Origin: Perkinsus chesapeaki
Taxonomy: Eukaryota; Perkinsozoa; Perkinsida; Perkinsidae
Length of the DNA stretch: 28,309 bases
Direction of reading: 5' to 3'
Assembly (NCBI GenBank): GCA_013115145.1
Contig: JAAPAO010000477.1
Location: 1 to 28,309 of the forward strand
Shown: piece by piece, positions 13,401 to 22,172 of the stretch
Layout: every line of letters starts with the position of its first letter
Position numbering within the stretch: position 1 is the first letter of the stretch
Made by a program: the position numbers and the translations under genes
Notes under the pieces: model-generated
Told to the model about the DNA's origin: nothing
What the model saw: only the letters and a program-made list of their open reading frames with translations
Databases searched by the model: none

Positions 13401-14284
13401 TCTTCCAGCGCACCGCGCCCAGCAGAGAACAATGGTTCCGCAAGGACTTTCCATGACTCGAATAAGCACTCTCCTGGGTGGCCTGGTTCCCATTCAACTT
13501 TCGCCCCGTTCCTTCCCACGAGAGTAGCGTGGGCGCCTGTTGGTGGGGAGGCCGCCACTGGAGGCACAGTAATGAATCTTGATGCTGGGCTGAATTGTGA
13601 CGACATTGATGCATCCTTGCAAACAACACGGACTCGAAATCTGTATTGAGTGTCTCTGGCATGCGTATAAGATACACATGATGTTTGGCAGAGGTTTGTT
13701 AGGCTTGGGGTGTCGCAAGCCCCTGGAGCGCCATGCCAACATGATTCAGTGCCGTTTTGGTATTGAACTTCATAGTGCTTGAATCGACATTTCCCCAAGT
13801 AAGGCAATTCCCAGTTTAGAGCGATAGCTTCAGCTCCCACGAGGTTGGCTGATATGAGTGTCGGCGGTCGTGGACGGGAGGCCAGCTTTCTGAGGATTAC
13901 GCAAAGGTTGAAAGTAGGATAGGAACGAGCAGGAATCTTGCCCACTTGTGTAGGTCTTCTACAGGAGGTTGTGTGGGAATAACCACCACAGTTGCGTTCC
14001 GATCATCCGAGTCCGGATTGTCCTTATTAACCCTGACAGTATGCACTTGAACGCTCGGAGTGCTACCAGTGCTAGTGGACCGAACCTGTCGTCATCTTCC
14101 TCGGAGTTCTGCAGCATCCGATTGGGCCCCTGCAACCGACTGGAAAGTCAACAGAGAGGCTATGAGACTGGATTACGCTGCTGCTAGGGCCTTCATCACT
14201 GGCAGGCTCATAGGTATCACATTGTCCGAGGTGTAGTGCAAATACGAAAACCAAGAACGAGAATTGGAGGCCCTTCTTGACCAT
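1408..14284 (-). CDS. Giant FN3 / CWC-repeat / GCC2-GCC3 multi-pass membrane protein, about 3,830 aa
   Basis: Hand-built 29-exon model that closes exactly in frame. Exons: 14284-14141, 14085-13946, 13889-11603, 11531-11375, 11303-11089, 11045-6401, 6348-6081, 6029-5846, 5784-5432, 5391-5249, 5205-5071, 5026-4836, 4793-4772, 4716-4597, 4550-4409, 4325-4152, 4112-3954, 3912-3799, 3760-3178, 3126-2971, 2918-2803, 2751-2535, 2491-2351, 2308-2201, 2139-2053, 2021-1799, 1755-1634, 1585-1568, 1536-1408. Order of parts: signal peptide (residues 1-22), acidic linker, FN3 array (about 95-1410), CWC repeats (about 1550-2230), Cys-rich modules, multi-pass core (about 3045-3500), charged cytoplasmic tail. 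Many NxS/T sites suit a secreted ectodomain. Large proteins of this kind occur in alveolates and oomycetes; a surface receptor or adhesion role is inference. Least certain joins: the two 31-nt introns, the first intron (a 94-nt alternative also fits) and the 3' exons after 2201. Confidence 0.85.
2752..4450 (-). other. Multi-pass membrane core of the giant protein
   Basis: Part of the giant gene. Hydrophobic segments appear in order: WWIIILLLIRYLVAYVIGII, HSVICKIALNFWLALSVL, FYVALPLLLVIAVTIFSMLI, IPIYIVTGFVIWGPV, LISTTGLLLWTVGSILLGLL, a weaker one after the RYGFIYLGYEDRCWYWE motif, LLMVFATQIALQVVITF and TTISAIFLLMICLNIIHLIT. I count about eight to ten spans. The RYGFxYxGYxxxxWxWE motif between spans is a hallmark I know from the C-terminal membrane regions of GCC2/GCC3 proteins in oomycetes and alveolates. 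A basic, charged segment (about 2751-2640) follows the last span and looks cytoplasmic. Channel or receptor activity cannot be decided from sequence alone. Confidence 0.75.
4553..7290 (-). other. Cysteine-rich GCC2/GCC3 (ephrin-receptor-like) stalk
   Basis: Part of the giant gene, between the CWC repeats and the membrane core. Repeated CPxG / CxCxxGY / CxxC patterns mark GCC2_GCC3 or TNFR/ephrin-receptor-like modules: CMCHAGYHMQSPG, CVCSPGRFLANAG, CYCNSGYRLSYDA, CKCSPGYKLRCPEC, CRCFCSRGYW and others. Two inserted cysteine-poor segments (about 6780-6400 and 5640-5440) contain regular alpha/beta text and may be separate small domains. The region is split by ten short introns. The last module, ending CDSGWHRSAPSTQCDEC at about 4500-4440, sits directly before the first membrane segment, as in related alveolate and oomycete proteins. 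Confidence 0.75.
7270..9330 (-). repeat. CWC repeats (GxYxLCWC), five good copies and one decayed
   Basis: Part of the giant gene. Each unit of about 110 residues ends with a GxYxLCWC-type motif, with codons near 9090, 8765, 8420, 8040 and 7700. The matching peptides are GRYKLCWC, GNYSLCWC, GVYSVCWC, GEFELCWC and GSYRLCWC. A sixth unit near 7380 reads GLYRICYS and has lost the second Cys. Units also share a GxGD.L.I motif and a V/L-G-x-L start. Repeats with this motif are common in large extracellular proteins of dinoflagellates and relatives; their function is unknown to me. The copies are well diverged in DNA, so the array is old. Confidence 0.75.
9760..13889 (-). repeat. Twelve FN3-like repeats in four blocks of three
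   Basis: Part of the giant gene. Twelve units of about 100 residues each carry the FN3 pattern: a Pro-rich start, a Trp in the second strand (LNWELP, VEWEP, ITWYHD, LFWLSP and similar), then YxFRVRxxC near the end with a conserved Cys. The units fall into three classes repeating in order. Class B (units 2, 5, 8, 11) has LxCGTxYxFxVxxxC. Class C units (3, 6, 9, 12) each follow a linker of the SERCPRRPGPP or GERCRVLTPPP type. Class A are units 1, 4, 7 and 10. Block boundaries lie near 12,890, 11,975 and 10,795. Only the third block contains introns (11602-11532, 11374-11304, 11088-11046). The regular order indicates that a three-unit block was duplicated. Confidence 0.8.
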
Positions 14285-15774
14285 GATCAGGGCTAAAGAT
14301 CTTTGAATGAATCACGAGCGACTCAACAACACAACATATTATACACAGAAGAGTTTGCAGCGAGTATCAAGGGAGAAGGGAGATGCTGTAGTTATCCGTC
14401 ACTCCCACGCTACGGTTGCAGGCAAGTAGCCGCTGAAGTAAATCGAACTATGTTTGCCAGACCATGCCAAACTCCGCTGTGAGTAGGTAAGCCGATAAGT
14501 AACTCCCACAGCACATGCTGTGATTGACTCTAGGACTTCAAGGTGGGATGTGGATTTTGCGTGCAAGAAAATGCGTTCACAACAATGGCGTGCGCTAATG
14601 GTGACGGGCGCACGCGTGTTCGATTTGTGTGATGAACGGGTTGACATCTTTACGCCAATGAAGGATTTTAAAGTGGTACTCGTTTGGTATTTGCAGTTGT
14701 TCTGGCATGGCTGTTACCGCCTCAGGGGAAGGGCTAGGCCGAACCAGAGAATTAAATAAACATAAGAGTACATCTGCAACTTGGATCGATAAACAATGGA
14801 GACAGGTCCGTTGTGACGCAATGTCACGAACCTAAACTTAGTCAAATATTAACCGAATATTTGAACACGGAGTTATAGATGCTGGAATGAACCTCTGTCC
14901 CCGAAATCGGTACACTAACCAACATAATATTATACTGTAGCATGTGAACAACAAACCTAATAGAAAGGGCTATATGAATGAGATAAACACTCTACTGTGA
15001 TAGCATTTAGCAGTTGTACTTACGTCTTTATGGGAAGCAATACAAACAGAACAAGTACGATAGCTTGATTATGCCGAAAATCACATAACGAAGCGAATGT
15101 AGCTGCACTGAGTGCCTCTTAGCGAACGTCCCGAACCCAGCTCTCTTGTAGCGTACATGTTGTACTGAGCTTTTTCAGATAGTTGATGCCGAGCAGAGGA
15201 TCATAGATGAACATCGCTTTGGGCGAAGATCAAGGAACACCTTCAAATCGAGGTGGTGCACTTCTTCAGAGTCTCACCTAACCTTCACAAATGAGCCACG
15301 ATGAGCCCCTTCAGCTTTCCTGGTCGCGAGTCGACAGTCTATAACGCATTTTATGGAGTCATTAAGGGGCAACGAGAGGGTGCAAAGTGTACTCCACCAG
15401 CAGGTAGCTGGCTTTTGCATGCTATAGGGATGCTTTTCTTCTAGGGAAGTCGAGTTTCGATCCTCTCCGGGACGAACCTCGCTTAGGTGTCAGGCAACTG
15501 TACGGAGCTTACATGACGCAGAAGGTCGGTCCTGTTCCTCGCTACGTCGATCAATGAGTCGCTGGGAAAGGCACCAGCTAGTTTTACGAGATGATTGGCT
15601 CGTAGATTCTCAAGATGATTAAGAATGGACAAGATGAAAGGGGGGCGTGTCGAAGCACGTACCCGGTTGTTAAAGCCTCGCCGCCTCGCCCGATGAGTGG
15701 TCCCGCTCGCGATGAGTAAGTTGCACTGCTGTGGTGAACTCGCATTCATTTCGTATCTTCCTTAAATTCTAATT
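14285..15774. other. Long spacer upstream of the giant gene
   Basis: About 1.5 kb separating the start of the giant gene from the next minus-strand gene. Apart from the orphan exon-like stretch at 14420-14759 I see no supported gene. Open frames at 15483-15749 and nearby lack motifs and splice partners. The promoter of the giant gene should lie just above 14284, but no motif was recognised. No tandem repeat or mobile element was seen. Confidence 0.4.
14420..14759 (+). other. Orphan exon-like coding stretch
   Basis: A possible coding fragment. An open frame from about 14441 can be spliced (donor GTGAGT near 14479, acceptor near 14511) into a frame running through SRWDVDFACKKMRSQQWRAL to a stop at 14759. 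The composition looks like protein, with a mix of charged and aromatic residues and VFDLCDERVDIFTPMKDF at its core. However, no start codon or further exon could be attached. It may be a decayed gene, an exon of an unseen gene, or chance. I recognise no family. Confidence 0.25.
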
Positions 15775-16040
15775 TCAGATGCCGGCCGAATACGGCGCCT
15801 GCGCAAGCCTCACAAGCTCAGCGGTCAGCTCGTAACGGTCCGCCAACTCGCCGCAGGTCACCGGCGTTGAGGACTCGACCGGACCCTTTGATAATTCATA
15901 CTGTTAGACGCTTCTTAACTGTTTGAATATCTAGTGTATTTTGTGCAGTTCCATGATGCTATCTGTAGACACACCTTACAGCCGCTTACCCCACCTTTAG
16001 TGACGTCAGCACATTCCAAACGGTAGGCCTCGTGAGCCAT
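15775..16040 (-). CDS. Small two-exon protein, about 58 aa, unknown
   Basis: I do not recognise the family. Exon 1 (16040-15990) begins with ATG and ends at a GTAAGC donor. Exon 2 (15900-15775) follows a TAACAG acceptor and ends with TGA. Both junctions are phase 0 and the 89-nt intron contains stops. The second exon is GC-rich compared with its surroundings and encodes an alpha-helical-looking stretch, GELADRYELTAELVRLAQAP. The model closes in frame with 59 codons including the stop. It stands alone in a gene-poor stretch, so it could also be the 3' end of a longer gene or a relic. The evidence is coding texture and splice signals only. Confidence 0.4.
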
Positions 16041-16295
16041 GGTGCATATGGCTATGATATCTGATGTCAGTCCTCGACCTTCGACAAGTCATGCTGTACG
16101 ATCTAGTCGGAGTGGTAGACTAAGCTCTTAGCTGATTTTTATTAATATTCTACGTTCCATGAGCCGCACTTGCATTCACACATTCCTATCAGTTGTCATT
16201 GGATCTTCCCAACTTGTGTTTCCCTATTAGTTAATTACCCAACGGCTTTCTGACGCATCTCAGACAGGTCTTCGCAGAACTCTAAACAACATTGA

Positions 16296-17790
16296 ATGCC
16301 CAAATCGTGCACTCCTAGCAACGTTATACGAATTACTATATTCCTAAGCCTACTCCTATTACTTCTGCGACTGATGGTGCCGGGAAAGATTAGTAATGAT
16401 ATTTTCCCCCAAGTGCTTGATGACGGAGTGCCCGGCATCCCGTGGCAAGATTCTCGATTGACTATCGAGCAATCCACTTGCGTTGGTGGCCCGGTCCTAG
16501 TTATTATCGTATCCGGGGCCCCCAAGGTGGATAATATCGACGCGGAAGATCAATGCTCATCACAATTTGACATTCATCGTGAGCCGTTCGCGGCACCTGG
16601 GACTTTGACAATCCTGCGATACCTCGAGCGAGTCGCCAAGAATATGGATAGAATAGAAGAATATGTATAAGAATATACTCGCCAAGAATATGTATACTTG
16701 GATTCTGCTCATCGGCGCGACCACAGTGGTTCGTCCGAGCCGATTACTTCACCACGTATCAGCATTGCACCCAGATAGAGTTTACGGCGTTGGAGCACTT
16801 GGAGATGGGAAATGGTTTAAGTACAAATCTATCGTGCCTAGCTTCGCCGCTGGTATACTGCTATCTGCGTACTTTGCCAGGCGCATCGATACCAGTAAGG
16901 GGAAGATATCGAAGGAAGGTTCCAGCTGTCGCAGAGAACACGGCCTTAATCACGAACATTTTTTCGCGGCGTGCCTTCAAAAACACTTTAATACAAACAT
17001 AACCGATGGCAGCTCCTTCCTCGGCTGTTCCTCGTGTGCTACTGAATCTCTAGCAGGAAAATGCCTGCAGCGCAGTAGACATGAGGAGCTTCTCAATAAA
17101 ACTATCTTCACCATTATGACCGATAGTCCGGACGAGTGCCGCACAGCTATGGCAGCCTGGGCTATGCCCGTGAGCAATCGAACGTACGTCTTTACCAAAA
17201 ATGAAGCGAGCATTGTGCGAGCAGGGTGCCCAGAGGCAAAGATCGTTCAAGTACAAGACCATCGTTTCCCTGGCTGGTGGCACAAAAGACCGTATGAGCA
17301 AAGGGTCTTCGTCATCTTAGACTGGATTTCCAAGCAACTCAGCCAAGACGATATAAAGTACATCGTTGGGTTCGATTCTGACACTACTTGGAATCTACAG
17401 TTGTTACCGACCCTTCTGGTGGACATAGAGCCCAACAGAGCTTCCGTTCATGGGTATATGTACAAGGCATGGGACACCATATACCCCACTGGCGGGGCTG
17501 GCATCATACTTACTGTGCCAGCAGTTAATGCGTTAGTGATCGCCGCCACACACGGTGGTACTTGTACAATGGCGAATACGAATTTTGATGTGATGATTGG
17601 TAGGTGTTGTGACGCTGCTGCTGCTTCTAATGTATCCAGAATACATGTTGATGGTATGTGGCAGCAACCTATTCATAGTATCCCTCTGGCTGCTGCTGCT
17701 GCTGCAATAGAGGCTCCGTGGGGGGTACTCACTACACATAAATCAACATACAGTAGATTGAGTGTTCACGACCGTCACCCCTGCCAATAG
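16296..17790 (+). CDS. Type II membrane glycosyltransferase with two tandem GT31 (Fringe-like) modules
   Basis: Predicted Golgi enzyme that would transfer a sugar from a nucleotide sugar to a glycan; donor and acceptor are unknown. Two exons (16296-16631, 16672-17790) with a 40-nt phase-0 intron give 484 residues. Residues 10-28 form a signal anchor. Module 2 (about 255-450) has the GT31 signatures: IFTIMTDSPDE start, W-H-K-R-P-Y-E helix, FDSDTTWN with the metal-binding DxD at 347-349, YPTGGAGIIL at 384-392, then a FDVMIGRCC segment. Module 1 (about 64-225) aligns in the same order (YTWILLIGATTVV, HPDRVYGVG, PSFAAGILLS, NHEHFFAACL), but DxD has become GAT (127-129) and GGAG has become AAG. 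The splice joins TLTILRYLER to NILAKNMYTW, which rebuilds module 1 and so supports the intron. A Pro-Leu-Ala run near the end comes from a GCT repeat. The C-terminus may be short for the family. Confidence 0.8.
16633..16692 (+). repeat. 14-bp direct repeat flanking the GT31 intron
   Basis: TCGCCAAGAATATG occurs at 16633-16646 and again at 16679-16692, a 46-bp period. The 40-nt intron (16632-16671) starts one base before the first copy and ends seven bases before the second. The arrangement could reflect origin of the intron by a local duplication, or chance in an A-rich exon. Confidence 0.6.
17690..17706 (+). repeat. GCT triplet run coding alanines
   Basis: Five to six tandem GCT/GCA codons near the 3' end of the glycosyltransferase gene encode an alanine run. 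A shorter GCT run lies at about 17611-17624. Similar CTG/CAG runs occur in the neighbouring kinase gene, so triplet slippage is a local habit of this genome. Confidence 0.7.
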
Positions 17791-17965
17791 TAGTGGTGGT
17801 AGTGTGATAATACAGTTCTAGCTGATGACCTTGCTTTTGTGTTATAAGTTATACGCGTTTCAAGTTGTGTAGTAACTATGACGGTAACTCAATACACCGT
17901 AATTAATGAAATAGCAAAATTGACAGTAGTAATTGCAACAACAACAGCATCAGCAGTTCATGGTT

Positions 17966-20900
17966 TTAGCTGTGCTTTGACGATCCCTTGTTCTTGAACA
18001 AGCCGGTAACAGAAGAGAACTTGGTCCAAGCAGACACGCCTGTCTTCGACTGAGTGCTGCTAGACTGCTGTTGGGAATGCCTTCCACTACTCCGACCGCT
18101 GCTGTTCTCCTCGGACTTTGTTGAATTATGTTGATTGCTATGACGATGCTTCGAAGATGACTTCGGCCCACCAGATGAAGATGCCTTAACATAATCACCA
18201 GTAGCCGCAACTCGGACACCCTTTGAATCCTGAACCAACTGGAAACCGCTCCGAGCAAACGCGTCGTTCTCATCTTGCGGATCGAACAGGTGTTTCGGCG
18301 TCAAAGGCCCTGAATACGAGATATTCCATCATACAACCGGCTGTCCTCACCTGTTGTGGCGCTGGAATCAGTGCTCTTTTTGTAAAGCCCAGCAGCAGCA
18401 TCATCATCATCGGGGCGGTGGTGATCTGTAGTACTCGATAATAGAGCAACTGGGGGTCGCAGAGGCCGAGCAGGCGCAACGGGCTTGAACGGCTGAAACT
18501 GCTCGTCAAGATCTTCATCCTCTGGGCAGCTGAATATGCTAGATGACAGCCTTCCACCGCCCTCTCTAGATGACTGTGATTTATCCCTCGAAGAGGAGAA
18601 GGGTGACCCCAGCTGCTGCTGCTGCTGCTTTGGCACGGCTGCCTCTGGTGGCTTGGGCGTTCTTGCGCATTGCTGCTGCTGCTGTGGTGGTGGTGGGCGC
18701 ACCTGATAGTGCTACTATTTAATGCTTCATTCACCGCCTACTTACGGCACTAGTAGGTGGATTAATGCAATCAACGAAAAGGAATCTTGTAAGGTCTGCT
18801 ATTGCTAGCTCGTCTCCATGGTACAAGTCCACCTCGGGATCATTCTGACCTGAGAGATATTTTGCCAATACGAAGCCTAGGGAAGCGCGTACTTAACGTC
18901 TGTTTCCTCGGCTTCTCACACCCCTCTTTACAGCCGCCGCCGCCCTCCACCAAAGTTATACCGTTACACGACAGACATTTTACTTTAAACCCATATACCC
19001 TACCGCTGCCGCCGCCGCCGTCGATGGTAGAGTCACGATAAGGCAACAGCTTAACCGTCCTTATCTCGAAATGCTCCCTTGACACAGCGTTGTATTCCCC
19101 CTTCAACAGCTGCCATAGCAACTGAGGCTGTCTACTCCGCCCAACTAGTAATGCTTCATCCAGAGAATGATGCTCTATCGATAATCCCTCTCCATCACCC
19201 TTCTCTGCCTGAACCTCCAATGCAAAGACACAAGGCGCCCCCGCCTCCTGTGGCTGTAAGGATCCCTCCTCTACTTCACTTGTCAGACTCGTCGCCTGGC
19301 TCCCTATTTCCCCTCTGGGTTGTTGGCAATTCATAATGCCCACCTTATTGAGCCAGGAATCTCCAAGATCCACGCGAAACGTGAGGAACGGTGTCGGTTC
19401 CTCAGAGACGCCCGACCCACTTTCTCCACCATCAAGTGCTCCATGGACGGCTACAAAGGTTATGGTAGTACCGTCCTCCAACGGACCAAATTTATCCCCC
19501 TTCACGAGCAGGCGGCTTTGGTTAATGAATACCGAGTTACCCGACAGGTTGCTGACGTACACCCCCACCATGTGCCGCTGGTCAGTACCGCTGTTGCAAC
19601 GCTCGAATGTGAACACAAGATGATCTCGAGATATTGTAGTCCTCAGAGTTGGCGAGCTGACCAAAGAGTCGAAGAGAGCGACTTGGTGGTTTCTACCAAG
19701 TCGGAGGGGAGGGTATCTACACATTACATCCGAAGCCGTTAATACTCATACCGACATCTCCGCAAAGTGCCGAAAATTCAAGTATAATACTACGGTCCTC
19801 TTACTGTGCAGCAATCCTAGTTGACCTTGGACAATCCTCTCTAACTAACTCTCCTGGCAATTGGCACTTATGCTCCCACTGCATTATGAGAGGAGGCTGA
19901 TGCTGCTGGCTTGGAGAAGGGGACGGCGGTACAGAAGGTGATGACGACGATACCGACGAAGAGGAGGCGTTTTCCTGATGACGGTGGTGTGTTATCTTCC
20001 TTGGACTACTTCCACCCTACCCTAGTCGCATCCCACTGTGTGCATGTCAATGTGAGCAATGTAGCCACCGCCGGAGCCGCCCCCGCTGCCGTTGCTGCGG
20101 CTGCAGAGGTGCTCATCCCGTGTTCTAACTGTTCCTTCGCCGCAGCTGAGGTTGCAGAGCTGGACTCTGTATTGGAGAGGGGCGGCGGTGGAGGCAGATG
20201 AACGCTGCGCTGCGAGGATGATGATGCTCTAGGTGGGGGAGGAGGGGACTGACGACCAGCTTGACGATTGGTAGACTGCTGGTCAATTTGGAACTTGCTA
20301 AACGGTCGGAACGGCTGGGCTGGTGTACTCGGGGAAAGGGCTAAATACACAAAATGAGTAACCGATAAGTACAACAGTTTCTACCGGAAAGGTTATTGCT
20401 CTGACCAGTATGAGGCGGCATAAACAACCCAGGTTGAATATTGAAATGAGCAGCAGCTGGGAATGCTGATGAGGTAGTATTGCCCCCGATCATGAGGGCG
20501 GGAGAGGGCTGCGGTGTCACCGCTGCTTCAGCTGCTGTCAGCATCGCTCTCAATGACTTCACCACTTGGACGAATGTTGGCCTCGATTCCTCTGCCATTG
20601 ATGCACAGCTGAGGGCCAGCTCAGCAAGTTGCTTAGCGACGTTGGGAGGGTATCCAGCTCGAGGGTCCACCATAGATAAACACCGCATAAGATCGCCATT
20701 GAGATGGTTAACCAGGTAAAGTATCTCACCCGGTTTTGGTCCCGGGCACGCCGGTGGAGCGTTGAGCAGCAGTTCCAATAGGACCATGCCGAACGAGTAG
20801 ACCTCAGACGCCTCTGTAACCACTCCTCTTTGAATATAATACCTTATAAAATAAATCAAGAGAATACTAATAACATATCTTACGGGCAGGCATAGCCTAT

Positions 20901-21861
20901 GGTACCGCTGGCTTGTTTGACTTTATGTGATTGTCCGTGACTGAGGCATGCCAGACCAAAGTCTGCCATCTTCGCCGTAGAGTTGCGATCCAATAGAATG
21001 TTAGGTGACTTAATATCTCGGTGGAATACCTAAGAAGAGATGTCTCTGCCGCGGTTCGAGCCTACGACCTTACCTTGGGCTTGGCATTATGGAGATGACT
21101 CAACCCACACGCTGCATCAAGTGCTATAGAGAGTCGTAGCTGCCAAGGGAAGGGGACTCCTGAAGACCACGGCTGGGAATGCAGGATTCTGGTGGTGTGG
21201 ATACCTTCACGGGCACACTTCTGAAGTCGTACACTGACATCGCCACCAGAGAGGCATTCATAGACGAGGAGCCTTTGACTGCCATTGCGAGCAAATCCCA
21301 TCAATATAACCAAGTTAGGATGACGAAATTTGGATAACACTCGCACCTAAGGACAGGGAAGTCCAAGGAGGCTACATTGAACCTTACGCTACATCAGCTT
21401 ATCTACATCATTTTACTAAGTGGATTATTAATAGATTATCGCCGGTCTAGTCGCCTTTAAGAAGTAAACTGGACTTATGTCCACTTACCTCATCCTCGAA
21501 TCCGGCTTCATTAGGTAGATCCACCACCTTAATAGCAACTTCGGTCCCATCCTGTAGGGTTCCCTTGTAGACGCTGCCGTAGCTTCCCGACCCTAACTTG
21601 GCTGATTCGTCAAAGTTGTCAGTGGCTTCAGCCAGTTCGGTATAAGCATACTCCAGAGAGATCTGATTCAGATTACCTAAGAAATTTATAAACCTACTAA
21701 TACACAGTTGAAGCAGCATTACTGTCGGAGTGATAACGTTTCTCGTGGACAGAGGAGGTCCTGGCAACTGAAGATGAACATGAAACGTCCGCCAAGGGGG
21801 ATTGACTAGCCATTCTAGGGGGACTCTCTTGGACAGCTGGTAGACTGTAGAAATGATCCAT
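17966..21861 (-). CDS. Pelle/IRAK-like protein kinase with two C-terminal FHA domains
   Basis: Predicted Ser/Thr kinase that may bind phosphothreonine partners through its own FHA domains. Twelve exons close in frame (1,091 residues): 21861-21706, 21662-21489, 21346-21205, 21159-21074, 21029-20884, 20842-20385, 20340-20021, 19974-19805, 19716-18920, 18876-18746, 18702-18351, 18309-17966. An in-frame stop directly precedes the ATG. Kinase: Gly loop GSGSYG (76-81), VAIK Lys97, Glu110, HRD 189-191, DFG 209-211, then TIGYACPYYIQRG and [14 protein letters not shown]; all catalytic residues are present. FHA1 (about 545-665) has LGRNHQ, ISRDHL and NLSGN. FHA2 (about 735-870) has VGRSRQ, SREHFE and CNG, and its last strands come from the 18876-18746 exon. 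The tail is rich in Gln, Ser and Pro (CAG runs). Pelle-like kinase plus FHA fusions are known to me mainly from alveolates. Ligand and pathway are unknown; no receptor ectodomain is present. Confidence 0.88.
18609..18683 (-). repeat. CAG runs coding polyglutamine in the kinase tail
   Basis: Two CAG/CTG triplet runs (about 18609-18627 and 18669-18683) encode five-glutamine stretches in the low-complexity region after FHA2. They lie between the second FHA domain and the Ser-rich C-terminus and probably vary in length between strains. Confidence 0.7.
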
Positions 21862-22172
21862 TTAAACGAGGCACTTAAACGCCTCCTGGCTGAGAGAAAC
21901 GGTATTTTGATCATCGCGCCCGTTAACCTATTTCGTATCTTGCACGGTCAACCTAAAGATACCCTTGCTCCAATCAACCTAAGACTCCTCTATCCTTTCT
22001 AATGTGATCCACTATATCATAGTACGCCTTCCCCTCCAATGCCCCATCATTCAGTTTGGAATCAAAAAGCTTAGAAACGTCGCTGTTTATAACTGAGCGA
22101 ATAATTCATTACGGAATAAATTGCCCGCAGCATAATCGTCTATTACTTGTCATATCAAGTTCACTTCGAACT
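21862..22172. promoter_or_regulatory. Shared divergent upstream region (kinase and UNC50)
   Basis: The 311 bases between the start codons of the minus-strand kinase gene (21861) and the plus-strand UNC50 gene (22173) must hold both 5' UTRs and promoters. No TATA box or other motif was recognised with confidence. The call rests only on gene orientation. Confidence 0.4.

Noticed and set aside
13330-13677. Overlapping open frames of about 100 residues on both strands
   Set aside because: They are shadows of the FN3 exon 13889-11603, caused by its GC-balanced coding sequence.
15483-15749. An 88-residue open frame on the minus strand
   Set aside because: No start context, motif or splice partner, and its composition is basic and irregular.
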